DNA of 19,945 bases from JBOFDK01 sp051650305 (GCA_051650305.1 JBOFIT010000225.1:1-19945), one strand, 5' to 3'. Positions 8,287-16,405 are shown, counted from the stretch's first letter. Translations and numbers: made by a program. Notes: generated by a model not told the origin, from the sequence alone.

Positions 8287-9197
8287 ACTAGTTGCCTCTT
8301 TTCTTTTGTTATTTTAGTTACCACTTCCACTAACTGCTTCATAGAAGGCTTGCTTATTTGTATATCAGCACCTACTGATTTTCCTTTGTGTTCTAACTCT
8401 GTATTTATTAAGGACGAAAAAATAATTACTGGTAAATCCTTTAATATATCATCTTCTTTAATGTATTTTGTCAATGTATAGCCGTCTAGTATTGGCATTT
8501 CAATATCTGTAATCAATAACTCAATTTTTTCTTTATACTTGTTTCCAAGCGCTTTTTTCAGACTAAATATATACTCTTTTGCTTCTTGTCCATTTGGGAA
8601 TAGTTTTATATTATTGTACCCTGCTTCTATTAATGCAGTTCTCATAATCTCACCAATGGCTCTTGAATCCTCTGCTAACACAATGTGGGTATCTTTTTTT
8701 ATTATATTTTCTGTACTGATTAATTCATGCGCTCTTTCATATCCCCGCCCTATATTAGCCGCCATCGTTATACTTTCAAAATCCAATAAAACAATAATAG
8801 TCTTATCAATTAAGATGCTTCCAATTATTAAGGTATCTTTCTGTGTCCCCCCGCCTTGCTTAATCTCTTCCCATCTTACTCTTCGTATACCTTTTACTTC
8901 TTCTACTAAAAATACCACTGTGGATTCATTAAACTCACATAATAATCCTAGTACCTTTGTATAATCTTTTATTTGTTCATTATGCAATACTTGCTTTAGA
9001 TCAATGACCGTATTCATTTCTCCCCTTACATTTGTAACCCCTGCAACTTCTTTGGGAAAACGTGGTAATGGTGTTACCTCACTAAGTTGTATAATCCCCT
9101 TTACCTTCAATACATTAATCGCATAATTTTGGTTATTAATTAAAAACTCAACAATTTCAACTTCACCAGTACCAGTCTGTAATAAAATTTCGCTCAT
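8283..9197 (-). CDS. cheV: CheV-type chemotaxis adaptor (CheW domain plus receiver)
   Basis: 304 residues. The first about 150 form a CheW-like domain (VEFLINNQNYAINVLKVKGI, LPRFPKEVAGVTNVRGEMN). The rest is a receiver domain with acidic pocket E176-D177, phosphoacceptor D231 (ITDIEMP), S261 and K283 (SKP). CheV couples chemoreceptors to the CheA kinase, and its phosphorylation adjusts receptor sensitivity (adaptation). It sits between two chemoreceptor genes, 21 nt after the upstream one, and its stop overlaps the start of the downstream one. An AGGAG site lies upstream of the ATG. The placement suggests it serves these two receptors, although it may act more widely. Confidence 0.9.
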   Translation of the reverse strand: MSEILLQTGTGEVEIVEFLINNQNYAINVLKVKGIIQLSEVTPLPRFPKEVAGVTNVRGEMNTVIDLKQVLHNEQIKDYTKVLGLLCEFNESTVVFLVEEVKGIRRVRWEEIKQGGGTQKDTLIIGSILIDKTIIVLLDFESITMAANIGRGYERAHELISTENIIKKDTHIVLAEDSRAIGEIMRTALIEAGYNNIKLFPNGQEAKEYIFSLKKALGNKYKEKIELLITDIEMPILDGYTLTKYIKEDDILKDLPVIIFSSLINTELEHKGKSVGADIQISKPSMKQLVEVVTKITKEKRQLV

Positions 9198-9218
9198 CTC
9201 TTGTTCTCCTTATGTAAT

Positions 9219-10901
9219 TTAGATTTTATTTTTTATTTTAAAATATTGAATTAATGTCTTTAAATTCTCAGCTTGAGCTGCTAATTCTTCACTAATAGCT
9301 GCACTTTCTTGAGCGGTAGAGGACGTTGCTTCAACTACTTCCGCTATTTGTTTAGTTCCTTTCGCTAATTCTTCAATAGCCCCTTTCTGCTGATTACTAT
9401 TTTCTAATAGCTGACTTGCTATTTGGGTAGTCTTTTCTACTGATTGTACGATATCTTGTAATCTCTCTGCCGCTTGATTTGCCATATCTTGTCCTGTCTC
9501 TACATTCTTAAGACTTATCTTTATCATTTCCTCTATTTCTTTTACAATTTCTGTACTTCTATTTGCTAAATCTCTTATTTCACTGGCTACTACTGCAAAA
9601 CCTTTTCCTGCATCTCCTGCACGAGCAGCTTCAATAGCTGCATTTAATGCAAGCAAATTAGTTTGATCGGCTACATTTTCAATAATTTTTAATACCGTAG
9701 AAATTTTTTCACTAGATTGACTAATATCTTCCATAGATTCTAGCATTTTATCCATTGCCTTTATTCCTTCATTGGCTTTATCTTTAGCTTCTTGAGATAA
9801 CTGGCTTGTGTGATGTACTTTCTCTACTGTACCACCAATATGCTGTGTTATTTCTTCTGTAGATGCTACAAACTCCTCTATAATACTGGCTTGTTCTGTT
9901 GCTCCTTGTGCTAGCTCTGTTGCACCTTTTGCAATTTCTTCTGAACCACTACTTACTTCTTCTGCCGATTGCTGAATATTTCTTAGTGTATGGTTAAATT
10001 GATGTGATATATGTATTAATGCACTTTTAATGGGTTCAAAGTCTCCTGCATAATCTAACTCAAGTTCTTTACTTATATCCCCTTCGGCCATTTGATTCAA
10101 ATGTGTACTAATATCTTGGATATAAATTTGCAAAGTTTTTATAGTCATCCTCATACTATCTGCCAAGCTTCCTAACTCATCCCCTGCATCATAATTAACA
10201 ATTGCACTGGATAACTTCCCTTTTGAAAGTGCTTTTGCTGCCAGTTCTATCTCATTGATAGGTTCATTAATACTTGCTATTATTTTTTTAGAAAGTATAC
10301 TCACAAAAATACTTGCTATTATTACCAACAAAATTAATATAGCTATCATTATTATTCCTATATTTTCTATACCTTCTATCCGTTTCTCTATTCTTTGTAT
10401 TGCACCATTATTAATTTCAACTAATAATTCTGCACCTTGTGAAAAAATCTCCATATAGTCATTTAGTGCTTCTTCTGCTTCTTGTATTTCACCATTCTCC
10501 GCTTGAGTAATAAACTCCTTTTTTATATCTATTGTCTCTAGCATAATTGCATCAAATTGCTGTATATGTGTAGGATCACCATAATACGTTTCTTTTAAAA
10601 TTGGTACTATTTCTGTTTGCAACATTGCCAATTCTTTATTTCCTAAATCTATATTTTCTATTCTTTCTTGTGGTGAATCTGCTAGTAAGGCCTTATAGAA
10701 ACTACGTTCAGCTGCTACCATACTACGTCTTCCTTGCCACGATGCATTCACCACTGGTAGAGACCTATCTTTTACAAATTTTACTCTTGCCGTAATAAAT
10801 CCCATTGCCATAGCTGCTAATAGAGCCATCAATACCATTACTACAATTAGTGTTCCAAAACCTATTGTCATTTTTTTTGATAATTTTAATTCTTTAATCA
10901 T
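9219..10901 (-). CDS. Methyl-accepting chemotaxis protein (first of two paralogues)
   Basis: 560 residues with the same plan as its paralogue: an N-terminal membrane segment (about 12-35), a helical extracellular sensor of about 140 residues, a second membrane segment (about 177-200), HAMP, a second HAMP-like repeat (LNQMAEGDISKELELDYAGDF) and the signalling coiled coil with a tip at about 410-433 (VADQTNLLALNAAIEAARAG). The ATG overlaps the stop of the EAL gene (ATGA), and an AGGAG ribosome site lies inside the end of the EAL gene, so the two proteins are made together. The cytoplasmic half is nearly the same as in the receptor at 6592-8286, consistent with a local duplication in which the sensor part diverged. 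Confidence 0.92.
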   Translation of the reverse strand: MIKELKLSKKMTIGFGTLIVVMVLMALLAAMAMGFITARVKFVKDRSLPVVNASWQGRRSMVAAERSFYKALLADSPQERIENIDLGNKELAMLQTEIVPILKETYYGDPTHIQQFDAIMLETIDIKKEFITQAENGEIQEAEEALNDYMEIFSQGAELLVEINNGAIQRIEKRIEGIENIGIIMIAILILLVIIASIFVSILSKKIIASINEPINEIELAAKALSKGKLSSAIVNYDAGDELGSLADSMRMTIKTLQIYIQDISTHLNQMAEGDISKELELDYAGDFEPIKSALIHISHQFNHTLRNIQQSAEEVSSGSEEIAKGATELAQGATEQASIIEEFVASTEEITQHIGGTVEKVHHTSQLSQEAKDKANEGIKAMDKMLESMEDISQSSEKISTVLKIIENVADQTNLLALNAAIEAARAGDAGKGFAVVASEIRDLANRSTEIVKEIEEMIKISLKNVETGQDMANQAAERLQDIVQSVEKTTQIASQLLENSNQQKGAIEELAKGTKQIAEVVEATSSTAQESAAISEELAAQAENLKTLIQYFKIKNKI

Positions 10902-11665
10902 CTTAATCTCCTTTTATTTATTTCTTCTAAAATTTTTTTCTCATAATTCTGTATACTTAATGGCTTTTCAAATAAAAATCCTTGTGCAAACCTACATCCT
11001 CTTTCTTTAATAAACTGTAATTGATACAAATTTTCTACTCCTTCTACTATAATTTCTTTTTTTAAGATTTTAAGTAGGTCTACAATTGTCTCAAATATAG
11101 CTTGACTTGTCTTAGATTTTTCAACATCCGCTAAAAATGCCCTATCAATTTTCACTATATCAAGAGGTAATTGCTTTAATACTGCAAGAGATGAGTACCC
11201 CGTTCCAAAGTCATCCATTGCAACCTTTATTCCACCTTGTTTTAATTGCAAAATAACTTCAGTATTTGTGCACATCAAACTTTCTGTTATTTCAATCTCT
11301 AATAACTGTGGATCAATCTCATATTTTTCTAGTAAAAATTTTATTTTTTCAACAATACTATCTGCTCCTAATGTCATTTGAGATATGTTGACTGATATAG
11401 GTACTACCGTCATTCCTTCGTTTTTCCATTTAGCTAAACATCGACATACCTCTTCAAATATGTAGAGATCTAACTGCTCTACTAATCCCATTTTTTCTAT
11501 CTTGGAAATGAAATGTATTGGAGTCAATATACCTTTTTCAGGATGTTGCCATCTTGACAAAGCCTCTCCTCCTACTATTTCACTACTGTAAATATCAACC
11601 TTAGGTTGTATATACAGCGTAAATTCATTATTCTTAAACGCTCTAACTAATCTGTCTTTTAACAT
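10898..11665 (-). CDS. Stand-alone EAL-domain c-di-GMP phosphodiesterase
   Basis: 255 residues making up just one EAL domain, with no membrane segment or attached sensor. The metal and catalytic residues are present: E34 (GGEALSRW), N93 (SVNIS), E125 (EIEITES), D151-D152 (MDDFGTGYSS), K172 (VKIDR), E208 (VEGVE) and Q228 (AQGF). It should hydrolyse c-di-GMP in the cytoplasm. It is the first gene after a c-di-GMP-I riboswitch and terminator, and is followed with overlap by a chemoreceptor gene. The ribosome site is weak (AGGGTG about 14 nt upstream of the ATG), and an upstream in-frame stop rules out a longer start. With no sensor of its own, its level is probably set by the riboswitch, or its activity by a partner protein. 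Confidence 0.92.
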   Translation of the reverse strand: MLKDRLVRAFKNNEFTLYIQPKVDIYSSEIVGGEALSRWQHPEKGILTPIHFISKIEKMGLVEQLDLYIFEEVCRCLAKWKNEGMTVVPISVNISQMTLGADSIVEKIKFLLEKYEIDPQLLEIEITESLMCTNTEVILQLKQGGIKVAMDDFGTGYSSLAVLKQLPLDIVKIDRAFLADVEKSKTSQAIFETIVDLLKILKKEIIVEGVENLYQLQFIKERGCRFAQGFLFEKPLSIQNYEKKILEEINKRRLR

Positions 11666-11700
11666 TTTTTAATTCATCGCACCCTTTCGCTTGAGTTAAG

Positions 11701-11740
11701 TTTTAACTTTGATAATTTATCTTAGTAAATTTTTAAACAC
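11701..11740 (-). promoter_or_regulatory. Possible internal promoter downstream of the riboswitch terminator
   Basis: On the minus strand, TTGTGT, 17 nt and TAAATT lie between the terminator and the EAL start. If real, it would give riboswitch-independent expression. The sequence is very A+T-rich, so chance matches are likely. Confidence 0.2.
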
Positions 11741-11760
11741 AAGTATAAATATATTATTAC

Positions 11761-11793
11761 AAAAATAAAAGCCTCATCTTCTTCAAGAGAGGC
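11761..11793 (-). terminator. Terminator between the c-di-GMP riboswitch and the EAL gene
   Basis: On the minus strand GCCTC-TCTT pairs with AAGA-(T)-GAGGC around GAAG, followed by TTTTATTTTT. It lies about 50 nt after the aptamer and about 95 nt before the first gene, the usual place for a riboswitch expression platform. Whether ligand binding favours or prevents this hairpin is not clear by eye. Confidence 0.88.
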
Positions 11794-11839
11794 AGCGCTA
11801 ATTTACATTATATATTCACTATAAAATAAAAGTGTTTAT

Positions 11840-11929
11840 ACTTTTAGCAACTGGCTGGTATAGCTTACGCCTTAACCCCTATAGCTTTGCGTCATTAAGT
11901 TTCCTTAATTTTGCCTATTTAATTGTCCT
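11840..11929 (-). ncRNA. Cyclic-di-GMP-I (GEMM-I) riboswitch aptamer
   Basis: The minus strand has the GEMM-I hallmarks in order: AGGCAAAA; P2 hairpin ATTAAG-GAAA-CTTAAT (11894-11909) with its GNRA tetraloop; the invariant GACGCAAAGCTATAGGG; a P3 arm closed by a GTAA loop with the UAAG/UAU receptor-like strands; then CCAGCCAGTTGC. By my alignment to the Vibrio Vc2 aptamer, the ligand-contacting G20 is G, which favours c-di-GMP over cGAMP, and A47 and the 3' C are kept. A well-placed promoter lies just upstream and a terminator downstream. It leads the operon EAL phosphodiesterase, chemoreceptor, CheV, chemoreceptor. Known riboswitches of this class control motility, adhesion and c-di-GMP enzymes. 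Confidence 0.94.
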
Positions 11930-11934
11930 CAGCT

Positions 11935-11963
11935 ATTTTATATGAATCAAAACCTTTTGTAAA
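11935..11963 (-). promoter_or_regulatory. Promoter of the riboswitch-chemotaxis operon
   Basis: On the minus strand TTTACA (11958-11963), 17 nt, then TAAAAT (11935-11940), a good vegetative (sigma-A type) match. Transcription would begin near 11928, right at the 5' end of the aptamer. A long A-rich tract lies immediately upstream. Confidence 0.7.
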
Positions 11964-12560
11964 GTTCATTTTAACTATTTTAAATAATTTAATTTAATTT
12001 TTTTATTGATTATTTTTAAATTTTTATTCATCTTATACATATATCTATATACTAAATTGTATAAATATAATTTTTATTTAATTATTATCCAATTTATTTT
12101 TTATTTTATATTATATTTTATTATTGATTTTTATTTTTTTATATATTATGCAATATTTTTTTGTTTTTTTCTTTTATTTTGTGTTTTTCTTTTTGTCTTT
12201 TTCCATTTTTTTCATTTAATTACTTATTTTATTTATACATTTTGTATTATTAATTTTTATTTTTTTATTAAATTTTCACATTATATTTTTCTCTACCCAA
12301 TTTCCTCTTTATTTGACATTTTTTTCTTGCCATGTTATTCTTGCTCTCGGTAAGGCGCTTAAACCTTACTGGATCTAAGATTTACTTGATATTCACTAGT
12401 TTTTAAAACTTATGTAGGCTATTAATAATATTAAAATAGTCTTCCCCAGATTAAATATAGTATTCCTTATAATTAAAAAAACACTCCCCTATCTTACAAC
12501 CCTTTAGACCCTTATGATCGGAATATAAAGATTATACTACATAAGTTTATGACAAAATAA
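11964..12560. other. Gene-free A+T-rich intergenic stretch
   Basis: No supportable gene on either strand over about 600 bases. From 12001 to 12300 I count roughly 32 G/C in 300 bases (about 11%), with T heavily favoured on the plus strand and A-tracts on the minus strand. A plus-strand open frame here encodes only F, I, Y and L-rich low-complexity sequence and is not credible. After 12345 the composition becomes more ordinary, beginning with a small stem (GTAAGG/CCTTAC, 12350-12369) without a T-run; I see nothing definite from there to the terminator at 12561. The A-tracts sit directly upstream of the riboswitch promoter and might act as curved DNA or an UP element. Confidence 0.6.
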
Positions 12561-12595
12561 AAAGCTACTTGTTTTTCACAAGTAGCTTTTTTATA
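12554..12595. terminator. Terminator after rluA-type gene (works in both directions by sequence)
   Basis: AAAGCTACTTG (12561-12571) pairs perfectly with CAAGTAGCTTT (12579-12589) around a 7-nt loop; T-runs follow on both strands. It closes the traX-regulator-kinase-rluA operon on the minus strand. Confidence 0.92.
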
Positions 12596-12618
12596 TAAAA
12601 ATACATCGTTTTATACCA

Positions 12619-13539
12619 CTATACTTCTTCCATATTCTCTTGTCGTTTCATAAGTGCTGCCATATCCTTCGGTAGGGGTGCTTCTATTTTTTTATAGTCA
12701 CCTGTGATGGGATGGTGAAAACCACACCACGCAGCATGAAGTGCCTGCCTTTTCAGCATGCGATTATTTTCATTATACAAAAAATCTCCCAGTAACGGGT
12801 GCCCAATACCTGCCATGTGTACACGTATCTGATGGGTACGCCCTGTTTCTAGTTCTAAGGATACCACTGATACGGGCTGCCCCTCTACTTGTATCACCTG
12901 AAGTCTTTTGTAATGGGTCACTGCATGTTGACCTTCCTGTTCATCTATCTGTCTTTTAATAATAGAGCCTTCTGCTCGGCCGATAGGTAGGTCTATGGTG
13001 CCTGCTTCTTCTGTGACGCCTTCTACAAAAGCTACATAGTGTCTCATAATCCCTTTCTCTTCCATTCGTCTAGCAAGAATACTGGCACTGAGTACATTTT
13101 TTGCAATGACTGTCGTACCTGTAGTATCTCGGTCCAGACGATTGATACATCGAAAAACGTGAGGTCTGTCCTGTTGCTCATAATAGTATCGGACCCCATT
13201 TGCCAAGGTATTATCGTAATTATTAACAGATGGATGGATCGGTGTATCATGAGGCTTGTTGATGACTAAGATATCCTCATCTTCATAGAGGACTTCTAAC
13301 TCGCAAGGTGTTGGCACGATATTTTCTGAAGATATCTCTTCTTCAAGGTATATATCTAAAGTATCACCTTCTTCAAGGCTTTCTCTTACACCTGCCCTTA
13401 TGCCATTTTTCATCATCCCCTTTTCTGAAGTTTTCAGTTGGATGATGACCGCTCTTGAATATTCCCGTTCTTTTAAGAATATACCGATATTTTTGCCCTC
13501 ATCTTTGGCTTCTATCTTGTATTGTATATGACGTACCAT
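12619..13539 (-). CDS. RluA-family 23S rRNA/tRNA pseudouridine synthase
   Basis: 306 residues. An S4-like N-terminal part (about 1-75) precedes the catalytic domain with NKPHDTPIHP (94-103), the active-site motif RLDRDTTG (134-141, catalytic D136), the LETGRTHQIRVH motif and GHPLLGD. These are standard for the RluA/RluD branch, which isomerises uridine to pseudouridine in large-subunit rRNA or tRNA; the exact target cannot be read. An AAGGAG site lies just before the ATG. It starts about 40 nt after the sensor kinase stop with no terminator between, so it is probably the last gene of that operon, perhaps as a housekeeping passenger. Confidence 0.92.
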   Translation of the reverse strand: MVRHIQYKIEAKDEGKNIGIFLKEREYSRAVIIQLKTSEKGMMKNGIRAGVRESLEEGDTLDIYLEEEISSENIVPTPCELEVLYEDEDILVINKPHDTPIHPSVNNYDNTLANGVRYYYEQQDRPHVFRCINRLDRDTTGTTVIAKNVLSASILARRMEEKGIMRHYVAFVEGVTEEAGTIDLPIGRAEGSIIKRQIDEQEGQHAVTHYKRLQVIQVEGQPVSVVSLELETGRTHQIRVHMAGIGHPLLGDFLYNENNRMLKRQALHAAWCGFHHPITGDYKKIEAPLPKDMAALMKRQENMEEV

Positions 13540-13579
13540 CTTTTCTCCTTGTACTTTATACTTCTATGCACGTAGCTTT

Positions 13580-14932
13580 TTATTTAATGGGTAGTGTAAG
13601 CTCCACGGATGCACCTTGTCCATTCGTTCGATTACCAATAGCTAAATCTCCTTGATGCCTTCTAGCAATTTGCTTTGCTATATAAAGTCCCATGCCGTAG
13701 TGACCGTGTGGACTCCTACTTTCATCTTCCATATAAAAAGGGTCGCAAGCTTTTTGTAATGCTTCTGATGTGAAGCCTATGCCTTCATCTTCCACACATA
13801 TACTTACTTCATCTGGGGTAAGTACTGCTTTTATAAAGAGACTTTTCCCTTCTGGTGTATAATCTATGCCATTGCTAATGATATTCATCAAAGCTCTACT
13901 TATAAGCTCATGGTCTAATGCCACTTGCCTATCTTCTCCTACTCTCTCTACTTTGATTGAAATATTTTTTAGCTTAGCTAATTGCTCTGCTTGCTCTGTC
14001 ACTTTTGTCATCACGACCTTCATGCTCACAGGTTCCTTACCTAGCTGCGCCTTCGTACCTTCCTTAGCAATCTCCATCAAAAGCTGTACATACTCTTGGA
14101 TCTTCTCACTATTTTTTCGAATACTTCTACTGAGGGCTTGTTGCTCTGCATCTAGATTCTCCTCTTCCTCAAGTAAGTCTGCACTTCCTTTAATGATGGT
14201 TAGGGGTGTTTTGATATCGTGGGCAAGGGCAGCCATTTGCTCCCTTTTCTTTTTCTCTGACTCCCATTGTAGCATGAGTGACTCTTGTAAAGCTACTTGC
14301 ATAGACTGAATAGATTTTCCAATTTCATCAAACTCTTTAATACTACTGTTCTCCATTTGAAAATCCAAGTCTTGCAGATGAATGGATTCAACTGCTTTTT
14401 CGAGAGGCATAAGTGCTCGCTTTAATTTTCTACCATAACTATTGGATACTAAAAGAATACCTATAAGCATACATCCGATTAATATAACTAAATACATGAG
14501 TTCTAGACTTGGAAAGTAAGCCTGCAAAAAGGTATTATTATATTTGGCTGCTAATTCATAAAATACAACTGCGTCGTTCTCTTTGCCTTCTATGGTCACA
14601 TCATACTGTCCATATACCTTCTCACCTTCTAAATAACTTTTTAGCACACTAGTATCTTCTATATTGGTCTGTATCAATTGTCCTGTCTTATCTAAAAGAG
14701 CATACTCACACTTACCATCTAAGTCTTCTACTGTGAGGCTTTCTGCTCCTTCTAGTTGTGCCTTTAACTTATAAGCTATCTTTTCATCATAATTAGCTGG
14801 CAAGATAGCGCCTGCCACCATTAAAAGTCGCATACTTAGACTGACTAAACTTACGACAATGATGATACTTCCTATAACGCTCAGAAGATACATTATAAAT
14901 ACATGCTTCAATGACCTCTGTCTTATGTCCAT
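13580..14932 (-). CDS. Membrane sensor histidine kinase
   Basis: 450 residues from the ATG at 14932. A membrane segment at about 13-43 and one at about 143-163 enclose an extracellular loop of about 100 residues; then a HAMP-like linker, the dimerisation helix with H238 (ALAHDIKTPLT), and the ATPase domain with an N-box (NIISNGIDYTPEG, N354), DEGIGF (382-387) and GHYGMGL. The histidine-region sequence resembles the NisK/SpaK type of kinases that sense peptides, but this is only a resemblance. The start codon overlaps the regulator stop (ATGGACATAA), indicating coupled translation. An alternative TTG start six codons upstream has no ribosome site, so I reject it. Its ligand is unknown; with traX in the same operon, a link to envelope modification is possible. 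Confidence 0.9.
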   Translation of the reverse strand: MDIRQRSLKHVFIMYLLSVIGSIIIVVSLVSLSMRLLMVAGAILPANYDEKIAYKLKAQLEGAESLTVEDLDGKCEYALLDKTGQLIQTNIEDTSVLKSYLEGEKVYGQYDVTIEGKENDAVVFYELAAKYNNTFLQAYFPSLELMYLVILIGCMLIGILLVSNSYGRKLKRALMPLEKAVESIHLQDLDFQMENSSIKEFDEIGKSIQSMQVALQESLMLQWESEKKKREQMAALAHDIKTPLTIIKGSADLLEEEENLDAEQQALSRSIRKNSEKIQEYVQLLMEIAKEGTKAQLGKEPVSMKVVMTKVTEQAEQLAKLKNISIKVERVGEDRQVALDHELISRALMNIISNGIDYTPEGKSLFIKAVLTPDEVSICVEDEGIGFTSEALQKACDPFYMEDESRSPHGHYGMGLYIAKQIARRHQGDLAIGNRTNGQGASVELTLPIK

Positions 14933-15582
14933 TTGTAACCAATCCCCCAAACTGTCTGTATAGGTTCTAGTCCATACACCTTAAACTTTTGGCGAATGTT
15001 TTTGATGTGGACTGTAATCGTACTTAAATCACTATCCCCATCAAAACCATAGACCTTTTCATAGATACTTTCCTTCGTGAATACCTGCCCTCTATTACAT
15101 GCTAGGTACTCACAAATATGGTACTCACTTTTAGTGAAGTTTAACGTTTCTTCTTTGACTTTTATTTCTTTTCCTGTAAGGTTGAATGTAATGTCTTCTA
15201 AGTGCAGGGTGTATTTCTTCTCTCTTCTTTCTCTTCGAAGGTGAGCATCTACGCGTGCTCTTAGTTCCCCTGCGCCGAAAGGCTTGATGATATAGTCATC
15301 TGCCCCTATGCCAAGGCCATACATCACATCACTTTCCATACTTTTAGCCGTCAGGAAAATAATAGGTATATCTACTTGTGCCCTTATTTGCTCACACAAC
15401 TGGAATCCATCCATTCCTGGCATCATCACATCCAAAAGGATGAGGTTGTAGTAGCTTAAATCTTTCTTCAGTGCTTCATAGGGAGAGGTGACTGCTACTA
15501 CCTCATGATTTGATTTTCTTAGGATGGTCGCTATAATCCCTAGTAGTTCCTCTTCATCATCTACAACAAGAATCCTTGCCAC
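14923..15582 (-). CDS. OmpR/PhoB-type response regulator
   Basis: 219 residues. The receiver domain has the acidic pair D8-D9, phosphoacceptor D51 (LLDVMMPGMDG), T78 and K100 (IIKPF). The C-terminal winged-helix DNA-binding domain (about 125-219) includes the family ending TVHIKNIRQKF then TVWGIGYKW. It should be phosphorylated by the kinase whose gene overlaps its 3' end by 10 nt, and bind direct repeats in target promoters. It follows the traX-like gene by 17 nt. An 11-bp-spaced direct repeat in front of traX is a good candidate for its own operon's site. Confidence 0.93.
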   Translation of the reverse strand: MARILVVDDEEELLGIIATILRKSNHEVVAVTSPYEALKKDLSYYNLILLDVMMPGMDGFQLCEQIRAQVDIPIIFLTAKSMESDVMYGLGIGADDYIIKPFGAGELRARVDAHLRRERREKKYTLHLEDITFNLTGKEIKVKEETLNFTKSEYHICEYLACNRGQVFTKESIYEKVYGFDGDSDLSTITVHIKNIRQKFKVYGLEPIQTVWGIGYKWT

Positions 15583-15599
15583 TGTTCTCCCTCCTTCTT

Positions 15600-16397
15600 C
15601 TAAAAAATTAAATATGAAATGATATAAAATACATAAACATGGGCTGGATAAAACACATAGAAGAACGCCTTCATGCTTCTTCCTCTTTCTCCATTATATA
15701 AGAGCATGAACGGTATTGCAAAGATACCCATCCATTCGTAATACATCGTAAAGAGATTGGTGAAAGTAAGTTCTATGCCCATAGCCATAGGCATCCCTAT
15801 AGTCCATGCCAATGTGTATAGCCCAAATAGCCACATCTGTAAAGCTTTACGTTCTTTGAATACATAAAGTATAACCCCAGATAGCAACCAGAATACCCCA
15901 CCTTCTACAAACATCGGTAGTGGTAATACCGTCGTCATCACAAGTCCTAATACAGGCATCATATCCATGGGCACTAGAAAGGCAAGTAAATTCGGTACAA
16001 TGACCAATCCTAGCATACCCGTACCTTTTGTCCACTTCTTTTCTTTCACATAATCAATACCTTGCCAACTTAATGCCAGTAGTGTAAATGTAGCAAAAAT
16101 ATTATTCATCGGATAAAAGCCATCTGGTCTCGCAAACCCTAGTATAATAATCCCATACTTGATACAGCCCATAAGTACAGATAGGCCATATAGACGCAAG
16201 ATGTACTTCTTGCGATTGCTTGTATGTTTGAACCCTTCTAAAACCACAAATAAAAACAGATAGCCTGAGATTCTTCCAATCTGTGAAAAGAATACTGGTA
16301 CCTTTCCTGTAAATTCAAAAAAATAATACAGATGGTCACATACCATCAAAATAAGTGCTATTACCTTTAAATCAAAATGACTTAATCCTCGTTTCAT
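15600..16397 (-). CDS. TraX-family polytopic membrane protein (acyltransferase-like)
   Basis: 265 residues, mostly membrane helices (about eight to nine). The N-terminal LSHFDLKVIALILMVCDHLYYF, with an early histidine in a membrane helix, IGRISGYLFLFVVLEGFKHT and a central RLYGLS stretch match the TraX family. TraX of the F plasmid acetylates pilin; the Firmicute relatives have no known substrate and no conjugation genes are nearby here. Being first in an operon with a two-component pair suggests that the system controls it, perhaps to acetylate a cell-surface molecule; this is inference. I choose the ATG at 16397, with AAGGAG 8 nt upstream, over a GTG three codons earlier that overlaps the ribosome site. 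Confidence 0.85.
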   Translation of the reverse strand: MKRGLSHFDLKVIALILMVCDHLYYFFEFTGKVPVFFSQIGRISGYLFLFVVLEGFKHTSNRKKYILRLYGLSVLMGCIKYGIIILGFARPDGFYPMNNIFATFTLLALSWQGIDYVKEKKWTKGTGMLGLVIVPNLLAFLVPMDMMPVLGLVMTTVLPLPMFVEGGVFWLLSGVILYVFKERKALQMWLFGLYTLAWTIGMPMAMGIELTFTNLFTMYYEWMGIFAIPFMLLYNGERGRSMKAFFYVFYPAHVYVFYIISYLIF

Positions 16398-16405
16398 ATG
16401 AATCA

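Noticed and set aside
12006..12353. Plus-strand open frame of about 115 codons
   Set aside because: It begins with TTG, lacks a ribosome site and encodes only low-complexity F/I/Y/L sequence produced by the A+T-rich tract.
12350..12369. GTAAGG/CCTTAC hairpin as a terminator
   Set aside because: The stem is short, the loop is 8 nt and neither strand has a T-run after it.
13044..13250. 68-codon minus-strand open frame inside the rluA-type gene
   Set aside because: It is a shadow in another frame of a well-supported gene, with no ribosome site or family resemblance.
14933..14950. TTG start for the histidine kinase, six codons upstream
   Set aside because: No ribosome site precedes it; the ATG at 14932 overlaps the regulator stop in the usual coupled form.
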